DNA of 64,000 nucleotides. Source: QHXW01 sp035297145. Lineage in GTDB: Bacteria; Acidobacteriota; Terriglobia; Bryobacterales; Bryobacteraceae. Position 1 is the first letter of the stretch. Each line of letters starts with the position of its first letter. This document shows positions 24,535-32,156 of this stretch, in pieces. The notes beneath the pieces were generated by a model. That model was not told the DNA's origin and ran no database searches. It was given only the letters and a program-made list of their open reading frames with translations. The stretch is from contig DATGZN010000077.1 of NCBI GenBank assembly GCA_035297145.1, forward strand, positions 1 through 64,000. Reading direction: 5' to 3'. A program made the position numbers and the translations under genes.

Positions 24535-25464
24535 ATGACCTCAATCGGCGAAACGCTCCGCCGTGAACGTCTCCGCCGCGGTTGGAACCTCGATCAAGTA
24601 GCCGCAGAGACAAAAATCTCGTTGCATTTATTGGAAGCGATTGAACTGGACCGGTTCGATCGTTTGCCCGGCGGCGTGTTCGCCCGCAATTTCGTGCGCC
24701 AGTACGCGCGCATGCTCCAGATTGACGAAGAAGAGATCCTGACGGCGTTCCATCAACAGTTTGAAGAATCGGCCGAAGAGGCGCCGCAGCCGGAGGCGGC
24801 ACCCGTCCAGGTTCCGCGCATTTCACCCTGGGACGCGTTGCGCGAGCGCCTGGGACCCGGCGATTCAACTTCCGCATTCGTCGGGTTGGTAGTGGTGATC
24901 CTCGCGTGCGCAGGGGTCTACAGTCTGTGGCAGAAAACCCGGCGAAGCCCGCCCGCACCCCAAGTAATAGCGGCAACGTCCAAACCGAAGCCTGATTTGG
25001 CCGTCAAGCCCGTCGAAACGCCGAAGCCGGAGTTTCGTCCCGCGGAAGTTTCGGACTCCGGAGCGATTCGCCCACCGGAGCCGCCGGCGCCGCAACCCAG
25101 CACGCCGGTTCCCGTAGGCGTCAGCATGCCGAACGAGGTTTCCGCGATGCGCGTGGCATTCACCGCCGCTGAGCCGGTGTGGGTATCGATCAAATCGGAT
25201 GGGACCCGTGCATATACTGGGACGCTCGAAGGCCAAAAAACCCGGGAGTTTGATGCGTCGCGGAAGATGACGGTGCTGGTCGGTAATGCAGGGAGCCTGG
25301 ATATTTCGCTGAACGGAAAACCCATTGGCCCCATCGGAGGGAAGGGCGAGATTCAGCTTCTGGTGTTGACGCCCTCAGGCGCTCACGTGGTGCCGCGTAC
25401 CCCGCGAACTTCCGACGATTCCACCGCACCTACCGAACCGGTTTCCACTAGTGACCGGCCCTGA
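24535..25464 (+). CDS. RodZ-like membrane HTH protein
   Basis: A 309-aa protein. Residues 1-75 form the RodZ-type HTH (GETLRRERLRRGWNLDQVAAETKISLHLLEAIE, then FARNFVRQYARML). A single transmembrane helix lies near residues 120-138 (TSAFVGLVVVILACAGVYSL), a proline-rich linker follows, and residues about 205-295 match DUF4115 (VWVSIKSDGTRAYTGTLEGQKTREF, KMTVLVGNAGSLDISLNGKPIG). RodZ tethers the MreB cytoskeleton to the cell-wall machinery. The 3' end overlaps pgsA, which runs the opposite way, by 82 bases. Confidence 0.8.
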   Translation: MTSIGETLRRERLRRGWNLDQVAAETKISLHLLEAIELDRFDRLPGGVFARNFVRQYARMLQIDEEEILTAFHQQFEESAEEAPQPEAAPVQVPRISPWDALRERLGPGDSTSAFVGLVVVILACAGVYSLWQKTRRSPPAPQVIAATSKPKPDLAVKPVETPKPEFRPAEVSDSGAIRPPEPPAPQPSTPVPVGVSMPNEVSAMRVAFTAAEPVWVSIKSDGTRAYTGTLEGQKTREFDASRKMTVLVGNAGSLDISLNGKPIGPIGGKGEIQLLVLTPSGAHVVPRTPRTSDDSTAPTEPVSTSDRP

Positions 25465-26087
25465 CGTAGAGCGGCCAGTTTGCGCCGCCGCTCGTCCCGC
25501 AGAAGTTCTCGGCGCCTCCGAGTTTTGATCCGCACATCCACTTTGCGCCAGAACTTCCGGAAGTAACCGATTGCCGACGTCATGGCGAACACCACTACCA
25601 CCCACATCATCCAGTAAGCGAGCGTGGCGAGCGAGCGGTGGCGAATACTAAGAAGCAGAAAGGAGATTGCAGTGACCTGCGCGACCATCTTGGTCTTACC
25701 CAGATCGCTGGCCCTAATGGTGTAGCCCTCGGCGGCAGCAATGCTGCGCAGTCCCGAGATGGCAAACTCGCGGCCCACAATCAGGATCACCATCCACCCG
25801 GGCACCGCGTGGACTTGCACCAACGAAATCAGTGCCGCCGAGATCAGGAGTTTATCGGCAATGGGATCAAGCAGCGTGCCGATGGTCGTGACCTGGCCCC
25901 ACTTTCGCGCCACGTAGCCATCCAGCAGATCGGTGACGGCGGCGATCAGGAAAATGGCCAGTGCCAGCCACTCATTGGTGATGGTGACGCCGAATGCGTG
26001 CACCGTGACGTTCTCCTCCACCAGCGCCGCAACTAGCAGCGGTACGAAGAAGATGCGGGCAATCGTCAGGGAATTCGGCAGGTTCAT
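25383..26087 (-). CDS. pgsA: CDP-diacylglycerol--glycerol-3-phosphate phosphatidyltransferase
   Basis: A 234-aa integral membrane enzyme that makes phosphatidylglycerolphosphate. The CDP-alcohol phosphotransferase signature D-G-x2-A-R-x8-G-x3-D-x3-D is complete (DGYVARKWGQVTTIGTLLDPIAD). Several transmembrane helices follow. The C-terminal 30-odd residues are hydrophilic and basic (KTRRRRELLRDERRRKLA) and extend into DNA that also codes the end of the RodZ-like protein on the other strand. Sixteen bases separate it from hflX upstream. Confidence 0.9.
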   Translation of the reverse strand: MNLPNSLTIARIFFVPLLVAALVEENVTVHAFGVTITNEWLALAIFLIAAVTDLLDGYVARKWGQVTTIGTLLDPIADKLLISAALISLVQVHAVPGWMVILIVGREFAISGLRSIAAAEGYTIRASDLGKTKMVAQVTAISFLLLSIRHRSLATLAYWMMWVVVVFAMTSAIGYFRKFWRKVDVRIKTRRRRELLRDERRRKLAALRQGRSLVETGSVGAVESSEVRGVRGTT

Positions 26088-26102
26088 CGGGCGCCCACCC
26101 CA

Positions 26103-27413
26103 CTATAATACGAATTCGGCCAGCCGCAGGCGCAACGACTCCGGAACTTCGGCTTCCACCTCGCAGCAATCGCCGGCATAGCGAATTTCCACTACTCGCG
26201 CCAGCTGGTGCAGCAACGCGATATTGGCGCCTTCGCTCAACGGGAAACGGAACTGTACTCGCGTCACTGGGTCAAAGGGCAGGATCTCGTCGATTTTCCG
26301 GAGCAAGCTGTCGGTTCCCATACCTGTAAGGGCTGAAATTACAACGAATGGAGCATTCACGCGGCCGGCGATGTCGCGTCCCGGCTCGGATTCGCCAGCG
26401 GGCAAGCGGTCGGCTTTATTGAGCACCAGAAGCTGGGGGACGCGGCCGGCGCCGATTTCTCCCAGCACCTGCAACACGTGTGCTGCGTGCTCAGCGGCAT
26501 GCGGCGATGACACATCGACAACATGCAGAATCAAAGTCGCTTCGGTGACCTCTTCGAGGGTGGCGCGGAAAGCTTTCACCAGCGTCGTGGGTAGCCGGCG
26601 AATGAAACCGACGGTGTCGCTGAGCAAGATGCGCCGGCGCGAAGGAAGCGTGGCGCCGCGGACGGTGGGATCGAGCGTGGCGAACATGCGCGCGTCGGCG
26701 AGCACGCCGGCGTTAGTCAGCCGGTTGAAAAGCGTAGACTTGCCGGCATTCGTATATCCGACCAGGGCGAGAGTAGCGAGGGGGACGGCGCTCCGCTGGC
26801 GGCGGTGGACGGTGCGTGTGCCGCGCACGCCCTCCAAATCACGCTCGATGTTCTTGATGCGGACGGCAATGCGGCGGCGATCGGTTTCGAGCTTTGTTTC
26901 ACCGGGTCCGCGCGTGCCGATGCCGCCGCCCAACCGCGACATCGCAGCGCCGTGACCGGTAAGGCGCGGCAGCATATAGTTGAGCTGGGCCAATTCCACC
27001 TGCATGCGCCCTTCACGGGTACGCGCGCGGCGGGCAAAGATGTCGAGAATGAGTTGTGTGCGGTCGAGGACCTTCACGCCGAGTTGGTTTTCCAGGTTGC
27101 GCTGCTGAGTGGGCGTCAGATCGTGGTCGAACAGCACGAGATCCACATGCGTGGAAGCAGCCAGGCGAGCGAGTTCCAGGACCTTGCCGGCGCCGACCAG
27201 TGTGGCAGCTTCGGGAGCATCGCGAATTTGAAGAACCGAGTCGACAACTGTGGCGCCGGCGCTCTCCGCGAGTTCACGAAGCTCTTCGAGGGATTCTTCG
27301 GCATCGACGCGACGGCTGGGGTGGGCCGCGCTACGGCGGATCTTCCACTCGACACCGGCCAGAATGGCTCGTTCGCGTGTGCCACGAGTACGCGGAAGCT
27401 CAGCGACCGTCAA
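26103..27413 (-). CDS. hflX: GTPase HflX
   Basis: A 436-aa ribosome-associated GTPase that splits stalled or hibernating 70S ribosomes. The N-terminal HflX domain holds VGAGKVLEL, LFDHDLTPTQQRNLE and DRTQLILDIFARRARTREG; the linker has GGGIGTRGPGETKLETDRR; the G domain has GYTNAGKST (G1), DPTVRG (G2), LSDTVGF (G3) and LNKAD (G4). It shares a 4-base overlap with hfq, the conserved hfq-hflX order. Confidence 0.95.
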   Translation of the reverse strand: MTVAELPRTRGTRERAILAGVEWKIRRSAAHPSRRVDAEESLEELRELAESAGATVVDSVLQIRDAPEAATLVGAGKVLELARLAASTHVDLVLFDHDLTPTQQRNLENQLGVKVLDRTQLILDIFARRARTREGRMQVELAQLNYMLPRLTGHGAAMSRLGGGIGTRGPGETKLETDRRRIAVRIKNIERDLEGVRGTRTVHRRQRSAVPLATLALVGYTNAGKSTLFNRLTNAGVLADARMFATLDPTVRGATLPSRRRILLSDTVGFIRRLPTTLVKAFRATLEEVTEATLILHVVDVSSPHAAEHAAHVLQVLGEIGAGRVPQLLVLNKADRLPAGESEPGRDIAGRVNAPFVVISALTGMGTDSLLRKIDEILPFDPVTRVQFRFPLSEGANIALLHQLARVVEIRYAGDCCEVEAEVPESLRLRLAEFVL

Positions 27414-27715
27414 CTGTCTGAAGCTTCCGACTGGGCGGCCTCAGCCGACCGCGGTGCGGCCGCTGCCGCAGAATGCGCCGTCTGGCTGGCTCCGGCGAAC
27501 GCGTGGCCTGCCTTCATGACGACGACGGTTGAAATGGCGTGCTTGAAGATCAACTGCTCCTGGTTGTTGGTCTCGAGAATCAGCGAGTACTTGTCGAAGC
27601 TCTTGATGCGGCCGGAAAGTTTTACGCCGCTGAGCAGGTACAGCGTGATGGCAGTTTTGTCCTTGCGCGCGTTGTTTAGAAAGCTGTCTTGAATGTTTTG
27701 CGCCGGTTTTTCCAT
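27410..27715 (-). CDS. hfq: RNA chaperone Hfq
   Basis: A 101-aa Hfq. The start is set at ATG 27715 because GGGAGA stands 5-6 bases upstream; the ATG at 27727 lies inside that leader. Sm1 motif residues KPAQNIQDSFLNNARKDKTAITLYLLSGVKLSG and the Sm2 FKHAISTVV (normally YKHAISTI) are present, with the proximal-face QNIQD Gln. The C-terminal tail (about 30 residues) is Ala/Ser-rich. Hfq pairs small RNAs with mRNAs. A hairpin in its leader (27744-27763) may matter for control. Confidence 0.95.
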   Translation of the reverse strand: MEKPAQNIQDSFLNNARKDKTAITLYLLSGVKLSGRIKSFDKYSLILETNNQEQLIFKHAISTVVVMKAGHAFAGASQTAHSAAAAAPRSAEAAQSEASDS

Positions 27716-27743
27716 AGGGTCTCCCATATACGATTGGAGAAAG

Positions 27744-27763
27744 GCGCCTCAAAGCTGAGGCGC
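27744..27763 (-). promoter_or_regulatory. Hairpin in hfq leader
   Basis: GCGCCTC (27744-27750) and GAGGCGC (27757-27763) form a perfect 7-bp stem with a 6-base loop, 29 bases upstream of the hfq start. No T-run follows on the coding strand, so it is not an obvious terminator; a role in hfq autoregulation is only a suggestion. Confidence 0.4.
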
Positions 27764-27881
27764 ACGGCTACCAATTGTACACCTAACCACCAGCGTAAAC
27801 CATGCTTGAAGTAGTTGGGAGAGCCCTCTTCACCAGGAGGCGCGGAAAGAGTCCCAAGGATGCCGCAGCCTCCGGCGTTAT

Positions 27882-28292
27882 CTACCGTTCCGAATCAAAA
27901 TCGTCGTCGTCGTATTGAGCGGTTTCGGCGCCAATTCGCTCCTGGCACTGCACACAGAATTTAGCCCAGGGCACGGCCGCGAGGCGCTTTGCCGAAATGG
28001 GCTCTGCGCAAGCGGCGCAAACTCCATAAGTTGCCTGTTGAATCCGGCGAAGCGCAGCCTGCACTTCACGGAGCAGCTTGAGGTCGAGGGTATTGCGATT
28101 CAGGAAGATCCACTCTTCGTGGCTCTGCTGGCTCAAGTCTCCCTCGTCGGAAGGCACGTCGAGCCGCGAGACCACCTGAGCCACTTTTTGAGCCGACATG
28201 CTGCGGCGCAAATCTTCGGCTTTTGCCTCAAGAGCCTTCTGGTACTGATCGAACTGTGTTTTGGCTCCGTTCTTATTCATCGTCTTCTGCAT
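27882..28292 (-). CDS. DksA/TraR-type zinc-finger protein
   Basis: A 136-aa protein with start ATG 28292 behind AAAGG. A long coiled-coil region (residues about 15-85) precedes a C4 zinc finger with Cys92, Cys95, Cys113 and Cys116 (CAACAEPISAKRLAAVPWAKFCVQC in outline: CAAC ... FCVQC). The tail is very acidic (YDDDDFD). Proteins of this family bind in the RNA polymerase secondary channel and adjust initiation, often with ppGpp. The coiled-coil tip residues resemble general-stress or CarD-adjacent forms more than classical DksA. Promoter at 28416-28445. Confidence 0.85.
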   Translation of the reverse strand: MQKTMNKNGAKTQFDQYQKALEAKAEDLRRSMSAQKVAQVVSRLDVPSDEGDLSQQSHEEWIFLNRNTLDLKLLREVQAALRRIQQATYGVCAACAEPISAKRLAAVPWAKFCVQCQERIGAETAQYDDDDFDSER

Positions 28293-28415
28293 TTCTGAAC
28301 CTTTAAAGTCGCCGTCCTGGTTCCAGCGAAAAAGTACCACCGAGATCACTATGACGATTTCCACCCCGGGAAAGTTTCAACAAAAAGAGAGGAAACGCGC
28401 GGAAACGGGTTCATT

Positions 28416-28445
28416 AGTGTATCCTGGCAGCCCGAATGATGTCAA
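28416..28445 (-). promoter_or_regulatory. Sigma-70-type promoter for the DksA/TraR-like gene
   Basis: On the minus strand TTGACA (28445-28440) and TACACT (28421-28416) are 18 bases apart. The start of transcription would be near 28409, giving a leader of about 115 bases before ATG 28292. Confidence 0.6.
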
Positions 28446-28464
28446 TCTTCGATATGTTGGATGC

Positions 28465-29970
28465 GTGATCTCGCTAAAGGTTAGCCCGAAAGAGCTGTTT
28501 CCTCTTCTTCACGCCTTCCTCACGGACTCCGGGTACACCGAGCCAGCGGTGTGCGAACGTCTGGGGATCCGCAGCATCGAGCATTGCCTCAAACTCCGGC
28601 CCAATCCGAACTCGCCGCGCCAGGTTCATGACCGGCCAGACCTGCTGGCCCGACTGTTCCTCATCGGTGAATTGGTCGAAGAGCAGGAGTTGAAAAGGTG
28701 GCTGCCCGAGGAGGTATTGGACGCCGCGGCCGCGCTGGAACTGATCGCGCGCTCGGCGGAGAGGCCCGGAAGCTGGTTCGCGACGGCGGCTTTGTACCCG
28801 GCTTACGGATTGCACATCGTTTCGGACCGATGGACCAACCCGGAAGGCGGACCGATCCAAACAGCCATGGACGTGGTGTTTCCGGCGATCACTGAGAATA
28901 CGGGCCATTTCATGGACACTCTTCCGGCCGATGCCTGCGAAAGCTTTCTGGATCTATGTTCGGGAACCGGTATCGGCGCGCTTCGAGCCGCCTCCAGCTA
29001 TGCACGGCAGGCGTGGGCACTGGACATTACGGAATCTTCTGCACGCTGCGCGGAGTTCAATCGTCTGTTGAATTGTCTGGGCAACGTGACGGTGGCGCGG
29101 GGAGACCTGTACGAGCCGGTAGCGGAACTCACGTTCGATCGCATCGCCGCGAATCCACCGTACATGCCGTCGATCCGGCCGGCGGCGGTGTTTGCTTATG
29201 GCGGGGAACTAGGAGACCAAGTCACGCAGCGCGTGGTGGCCGGCCTGCAGAAACACCTGCGCCCAGGCGGACGCTTCTACTGCATCACCGCCGGTCCGGA
29301 CACGGATGGCGAGGGCTTCGAACGGCGGGTGCGCGGCTGGTTGACAGAAGCCTCAGGGCAATTCGACATCTTCGTATTCGAGCGCCGGCTTTTCGATCCC
29401 GTGTACATCGCGAACCAGCAAGCCGCCAGAAGCCGGGGCGGGGCAGAGCAGGTAGAGGAATGGAAGAGGCTGTTCGAGAAGCATCGCGTCGAGAATTTCT
29501 TCTACGGCTCGGTGGTCATCCAGCGTAAGACCGCGGCTGGCACTCCCGTGACGGTGAGGCGGCGGAAAGGCGCGCGGATTGGAAGCGCGGAGATTGAGTG
29601 GCTGCGCCAGTGGGAAACGGTGGCGGGAGATCCCGCGACGATTGGCCGGATTCTCGACTCCCGGCCGCAGGCTGCCCGCGGCATGGAACTGCATGTGACC
29701 CACCGCGTTCAGGATCTGGAGTTCGCGCCCCGGGAATTCCGGCTGGAGGCAACCTACCCGTTCACCCTGGAGTGCAAGATCGAGCCCTGGACAGCGTATC
29801 TGATTCCACGGTGTGACGGTAAGACGACCGTCCGTGATCTTCTGGCATGGTGTAAAGAGAACGGGCTGGTGGGCGCGGAAGCTCCCGAGGAAGAGTTTGC
29901 GGACTTTCTGCGCGGACTGATCTCGGGCGGCTTTCTGGAGTTGGAGGGACACAGGCTGCCAGAGCGATGA
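28465..29970 (+). CDS. HemK-like class I methyltransferase of unknown target
   Basis: A 501-aa protein if started at GTG 28465; upstream ATGs exist but lie in the divergent promoter region. Residues 1-120 are helical and unassigned. A Rossmann methyltransferase follows: SAM motif I FLDLCSGTGIGALRAA near 161-176, and the NPPY motif near 230 typical of enzymes that methylate a planar nitrogen such as glutamine (HemK/PrmC) or adenine. A C-terminal segment (about 420-501, with TVRDLLAWCKENGL and FADFLRGLISGGFLELEG) looks like a small PqqD- or winged-helix-like domain. The target is not known. It is divergent from the DksA/TraR-like gene. Confidence 0.75.
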   Translation: MISLKVSPKELFPLLHAFLTDSGYTEPAVCERLGIRSIEHCLKLRPNPNSPRQVHDRPDLLARLFLIGELVEEQELKRWLPEEVLDAAAALELIARSAERPGSWFATAALYPAYGLHIVSDRWTNPEGGPIQTAMDVVFPAITENTGHFMDTLPADACESFLDLCSGTGIGALRAASSYARQAWALDITESSARCAEFNRLLNCLGNVTVARGDLYEPVAELTFDRIAANPPYMPSIRPAAVFAYGGELGDQVTQRVVAGLQKHLRPGGRFYCITAGPDTDGEGFERRVRGWLTEASGQFDIFVFERRLFDPVYIANQQAARSRGGAEQVEEWKRLFEKHRVENFFYGSVVIQRKTAAGTPVTVRRRKGARIGSAEIEWLRQWETVAGDPATIGRILDSRPQAARGMELHVTHRVQDLEFAPREFRLEATYPFTLECKIEPWTAYLIPRCDGKTTVRDLLAWCKENGLVGAEAPEEEFADFLRGLISGGFLELEGHRLPER

Positions 29971-30044
29971 GCACTATTTGCGTATGAGGTAGATGGCGAC
30001 GGCTCCCAAAGCCGTAGCCGAGGACAACACGTTGTTGGCGGAGT

Positions 30045-30225
30045 CCTAAGCCCCTGTTCCCCATACCAAGCGAAGGGCCGGCCATTCGGGCAACGTTTGC
30101 CGATCCGGTCCTCCAGACTCCCACTCCGACGCCTGCCGCGGCGAAAACTCTCGGCCAGTGGGAAGGCTTGAGCGAGGGCTATCCGGGGTTTTCGGTCACT
30201 GCGGTGCCACCAGACACAAACAGTA
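30045..30225 (+). pseudogene. Remnant of a secreted-protein gene
   Basis: The plus strand reads through PIPSEGPAIRATFADPV, TPTPTPAAAKTLGQWEGLSEGYPGF and VTAVPPDTN before similarity stops. 'GQWEG...GFSV...PPDTN' is the opening of large secreted surface proteins in acidobacteria. There is no start codon with a signal peptide and the frame becomes meaningless after about 30225. The 80 bases to the left carry, on the minus strand, a tail LGAVAIYLIRK and stop that looks like another gene end (compare the MetW end AVAVYLIRK). Confidence 0.5.
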
Positions 30226-30352
30226 GACGAACGAAGCGATGGTTAGCGGATTCTGCGACGCACTCTTCGCACCCTGTCCCGAAGCGAGCGCGGTAAAAAT
30301 GCGTGCTGCCAAGGGCGCCAGGACTCGTGTTTGCCTCATTAAGTGACTCTCC

Positions 30353-31615
30353 TCAGTTTGTTTGACTCTGACCTAGGTTTTTGAGTACCTGCTGTATGGC
30401 GCGACGAATCTCACCGCGGTAGGACTCTGTGTCGGTCCAGTATGACGCTGGCGCCTTGTGAGCATCCAGCAGGGCCAATGCCTTTTCGGCATGCTGCCTC
30501 GCCAGGTCCTTCTGTCCGACCGTTAAATACGCTACGGCGAGACTCTCGTGTGCGTCGGCGGACTCGGGATAAGCGAGGAGATTGAGTTTGAGGACTTCGA
30601 GCGCTAAGTTCGGCTTCTGCGCGCGCAGATGGTCCTGTCCTATGATGCTGACAGCAATTTCAGGAAACAGCTGCGCCTGGGGATCTCTTTGCCGGGCTGC
30701 CATGAGTTGCTGCTTAACCTGTGCGACTCCGCCGGGCATCCGGATTTGATTGAGGATCGGTGCAGATGCCACGGTATCGGCAGGGGCGTGACCCGGTGTC
30801 TTGACCAGCGTGGTCACAAACCAATCGACGATGATGCCGGGCAGTTCCGGATGAAGTGTGAGCAGGTCGGTTCCGTGGCTGCCGGTAGCGGGAACCTTGC
30901 CGATATCGATGGGTTCATACCATGTCCAGGGCGCGTCGTGCGTCGCGGAGTAGTGTACGAACTTCTTGCTCGAGTTGGAGGCAGTGACGTAGAGCAGTTC
31001 CATCGCCTCTACCGTGGGAGGGTATTCGTCGTCGTCGGCAACGACGAACAACTCGGGCAGCTGAGATGCCTGGCGCAGGAATTCCAGGCCGTCATGGAGG
31101 GTTTCTCCGGATAGCAACGCCAGCGATTTAACCTCATTGGGATGTTGGCGCGCCGTCTCGACGGAATTGTCGACACCCAGTAAGCCAGCGCCTCCCAGAC
31201 CAATGACATTGCGCTCTACTCCAGGTTGCGAAACCAGATATTGAAACGCGATCTCAATGTCGTCAGGCCAACCGCGCCATGACCTGTCGAGTTCCGCGTC
31301 CGCGAGCTTCTCATAAGGTGTACCGCCGCTTTCACCATGGCCGCGCATATCAAGGGTAAGAGTGTTAATTCCTGCCGCCGCCAGCTGCCGGGCCACGTCA
31401 TCCCACGCGCTTCGCGTGCGGTTGACCTGATGCAGAAGCAGCACACCAGGACCTGGCTTGGCTGCGGCAAGGTAGCTGGCCTTCAGGATGGTCCCGTCAC
31501 ACGCTTTGAGGTCAACCACGCGCGCGGCTGCGGGGCTGGCTGTACTCTGTCCGCAGGCGGCTGCGGCGAAGATGAGTACTGAAAATAGCGAACTGATACG
31601 CATTCGTGTCATCAA
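30353..31615 (-). CDS. Exported alpha/beta hydrolase-like protein, nucleophile replaced, helical C-terminus
   Basis: A 420-aa protein with an N-terminal signal, probably of lipoprotein type (FAAAACGQ). Residues about 33-270 follow the alpha/beta-hydrolase fold (GVLLLHQVNRTRSAWDDVARQLAAAG, then LDMRGHGESGGTP). The nucleophile elbow, normally G-x-S-x-G, reads GGAGLLG, so Gly144 stands where Ser is expected and the usual esterase chemistry should be absent. Residues about 320-400 are helical and TPR-like (LEVLKLNLLAYPESADAHESLAVAYLTVGQKDLARQHAEKALALL). Possibly a binding protein. An amidohydrolase fragment lies 7 bases upstream. Confidence 0.65.
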   Translation of the reverse strand: MMTRMRISSLFSVLIFAAAACGQSTASPAAARVVDLKACDGTILKASYLAAAKPGPGVLLLHQVNRTRSAWDDVARQLAAAGINTLTLDMRGHGESGGTPYEKLADAELDRSWRGWPDDIEIAFQYLVSQPGVERNVIGLGGAGLLGVDNSVETARQHPNEVKSLALLSGETLHDGLEFLRQASQLPELFVVADDDEYPPTVEAMELLYVTASNSSKKFVHYSATHDAPWTWYEPIDIGKVPATGSHGTDLLTLHPELPGIIVDWFVTTLVKTPGHAPADTVASAPILNQIRMPGGVAQVKQQLMAARQRDPQAQLFPEIAVSIIGQDHLRAQKPNLALEVLKLNLLAYPESADAHESLAVAYLTVGQKDLARQHAEKALALLDAHKAPASYWTDTESYRGEIRRAIQQVLKNLGQSQTN

Positions 31616-31621
31616 AGTCCC

Positions 31622-31906
31622 TCAATGTGCTGCAAAGTCATTCCTGATTACCTGGCCGCCCTTCATGACGAATCGAACTCGCTCCAGCTCGCTGATATCG
31701 GCGATTGGATCTCCGGCAAGGGCGATGAGATCTGCGAATTTACCCGAGTCGACTGTGCCCACGCGGCCCTGCCAGCCAAGCAGTTCCGCGGCATTTGTGG
31801 TTACCGGGCGAAGAACGTCGAGCGGCGGCGTGGCGGCGTCCCGCAGATTGACGAATGTCGAGACGCTGGCTTGCCCGCGCCCCTTCCCCGGATAAAACCA
31901 GCACAT
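31622..31906 (-). pseudogene. C-terminal fragment of an amidohydrolase
   Basis: The frame encodes PPLDVLRPVTTNAAELLGWQGRVGTVDSGKFADLIALAGDPIADISELERVRFVMKGGQVIRND (outline: TTNAAELLGW, then FADLIALAGDP, then RFVMKGGQVI), which is only the last sheet and tail of a secreted amidohydrolase. The catalytic barrel with its metal ligands is missing and upstream DNA shows no trace of it. It is a truncated remnant, not a functional enzyme. Confidence 0.75.
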
Positions 31907-32156
31907 GTCGGAGACCTCAGCCCTGCTCGCGGCTTCTAGCGAGGCTTAAGCAGGCCGGTGGGTCTTCTCAATTTACGGCGGGTCTCCGTGGTGCCTTGCG
32001 TTTGTCAACAGTTAAACGCCAGATATGAAATGATTTACAATCACATATCTCCTGAAAACCAGTGCGACCTTGGCCTCCTTCTATCGTCTATTCAAAATGT
32101 CTCCACGCCAAAGACGAGGTTTGTCGGACCCGTCGCGGCCTTTCTTGAGGTACAAA

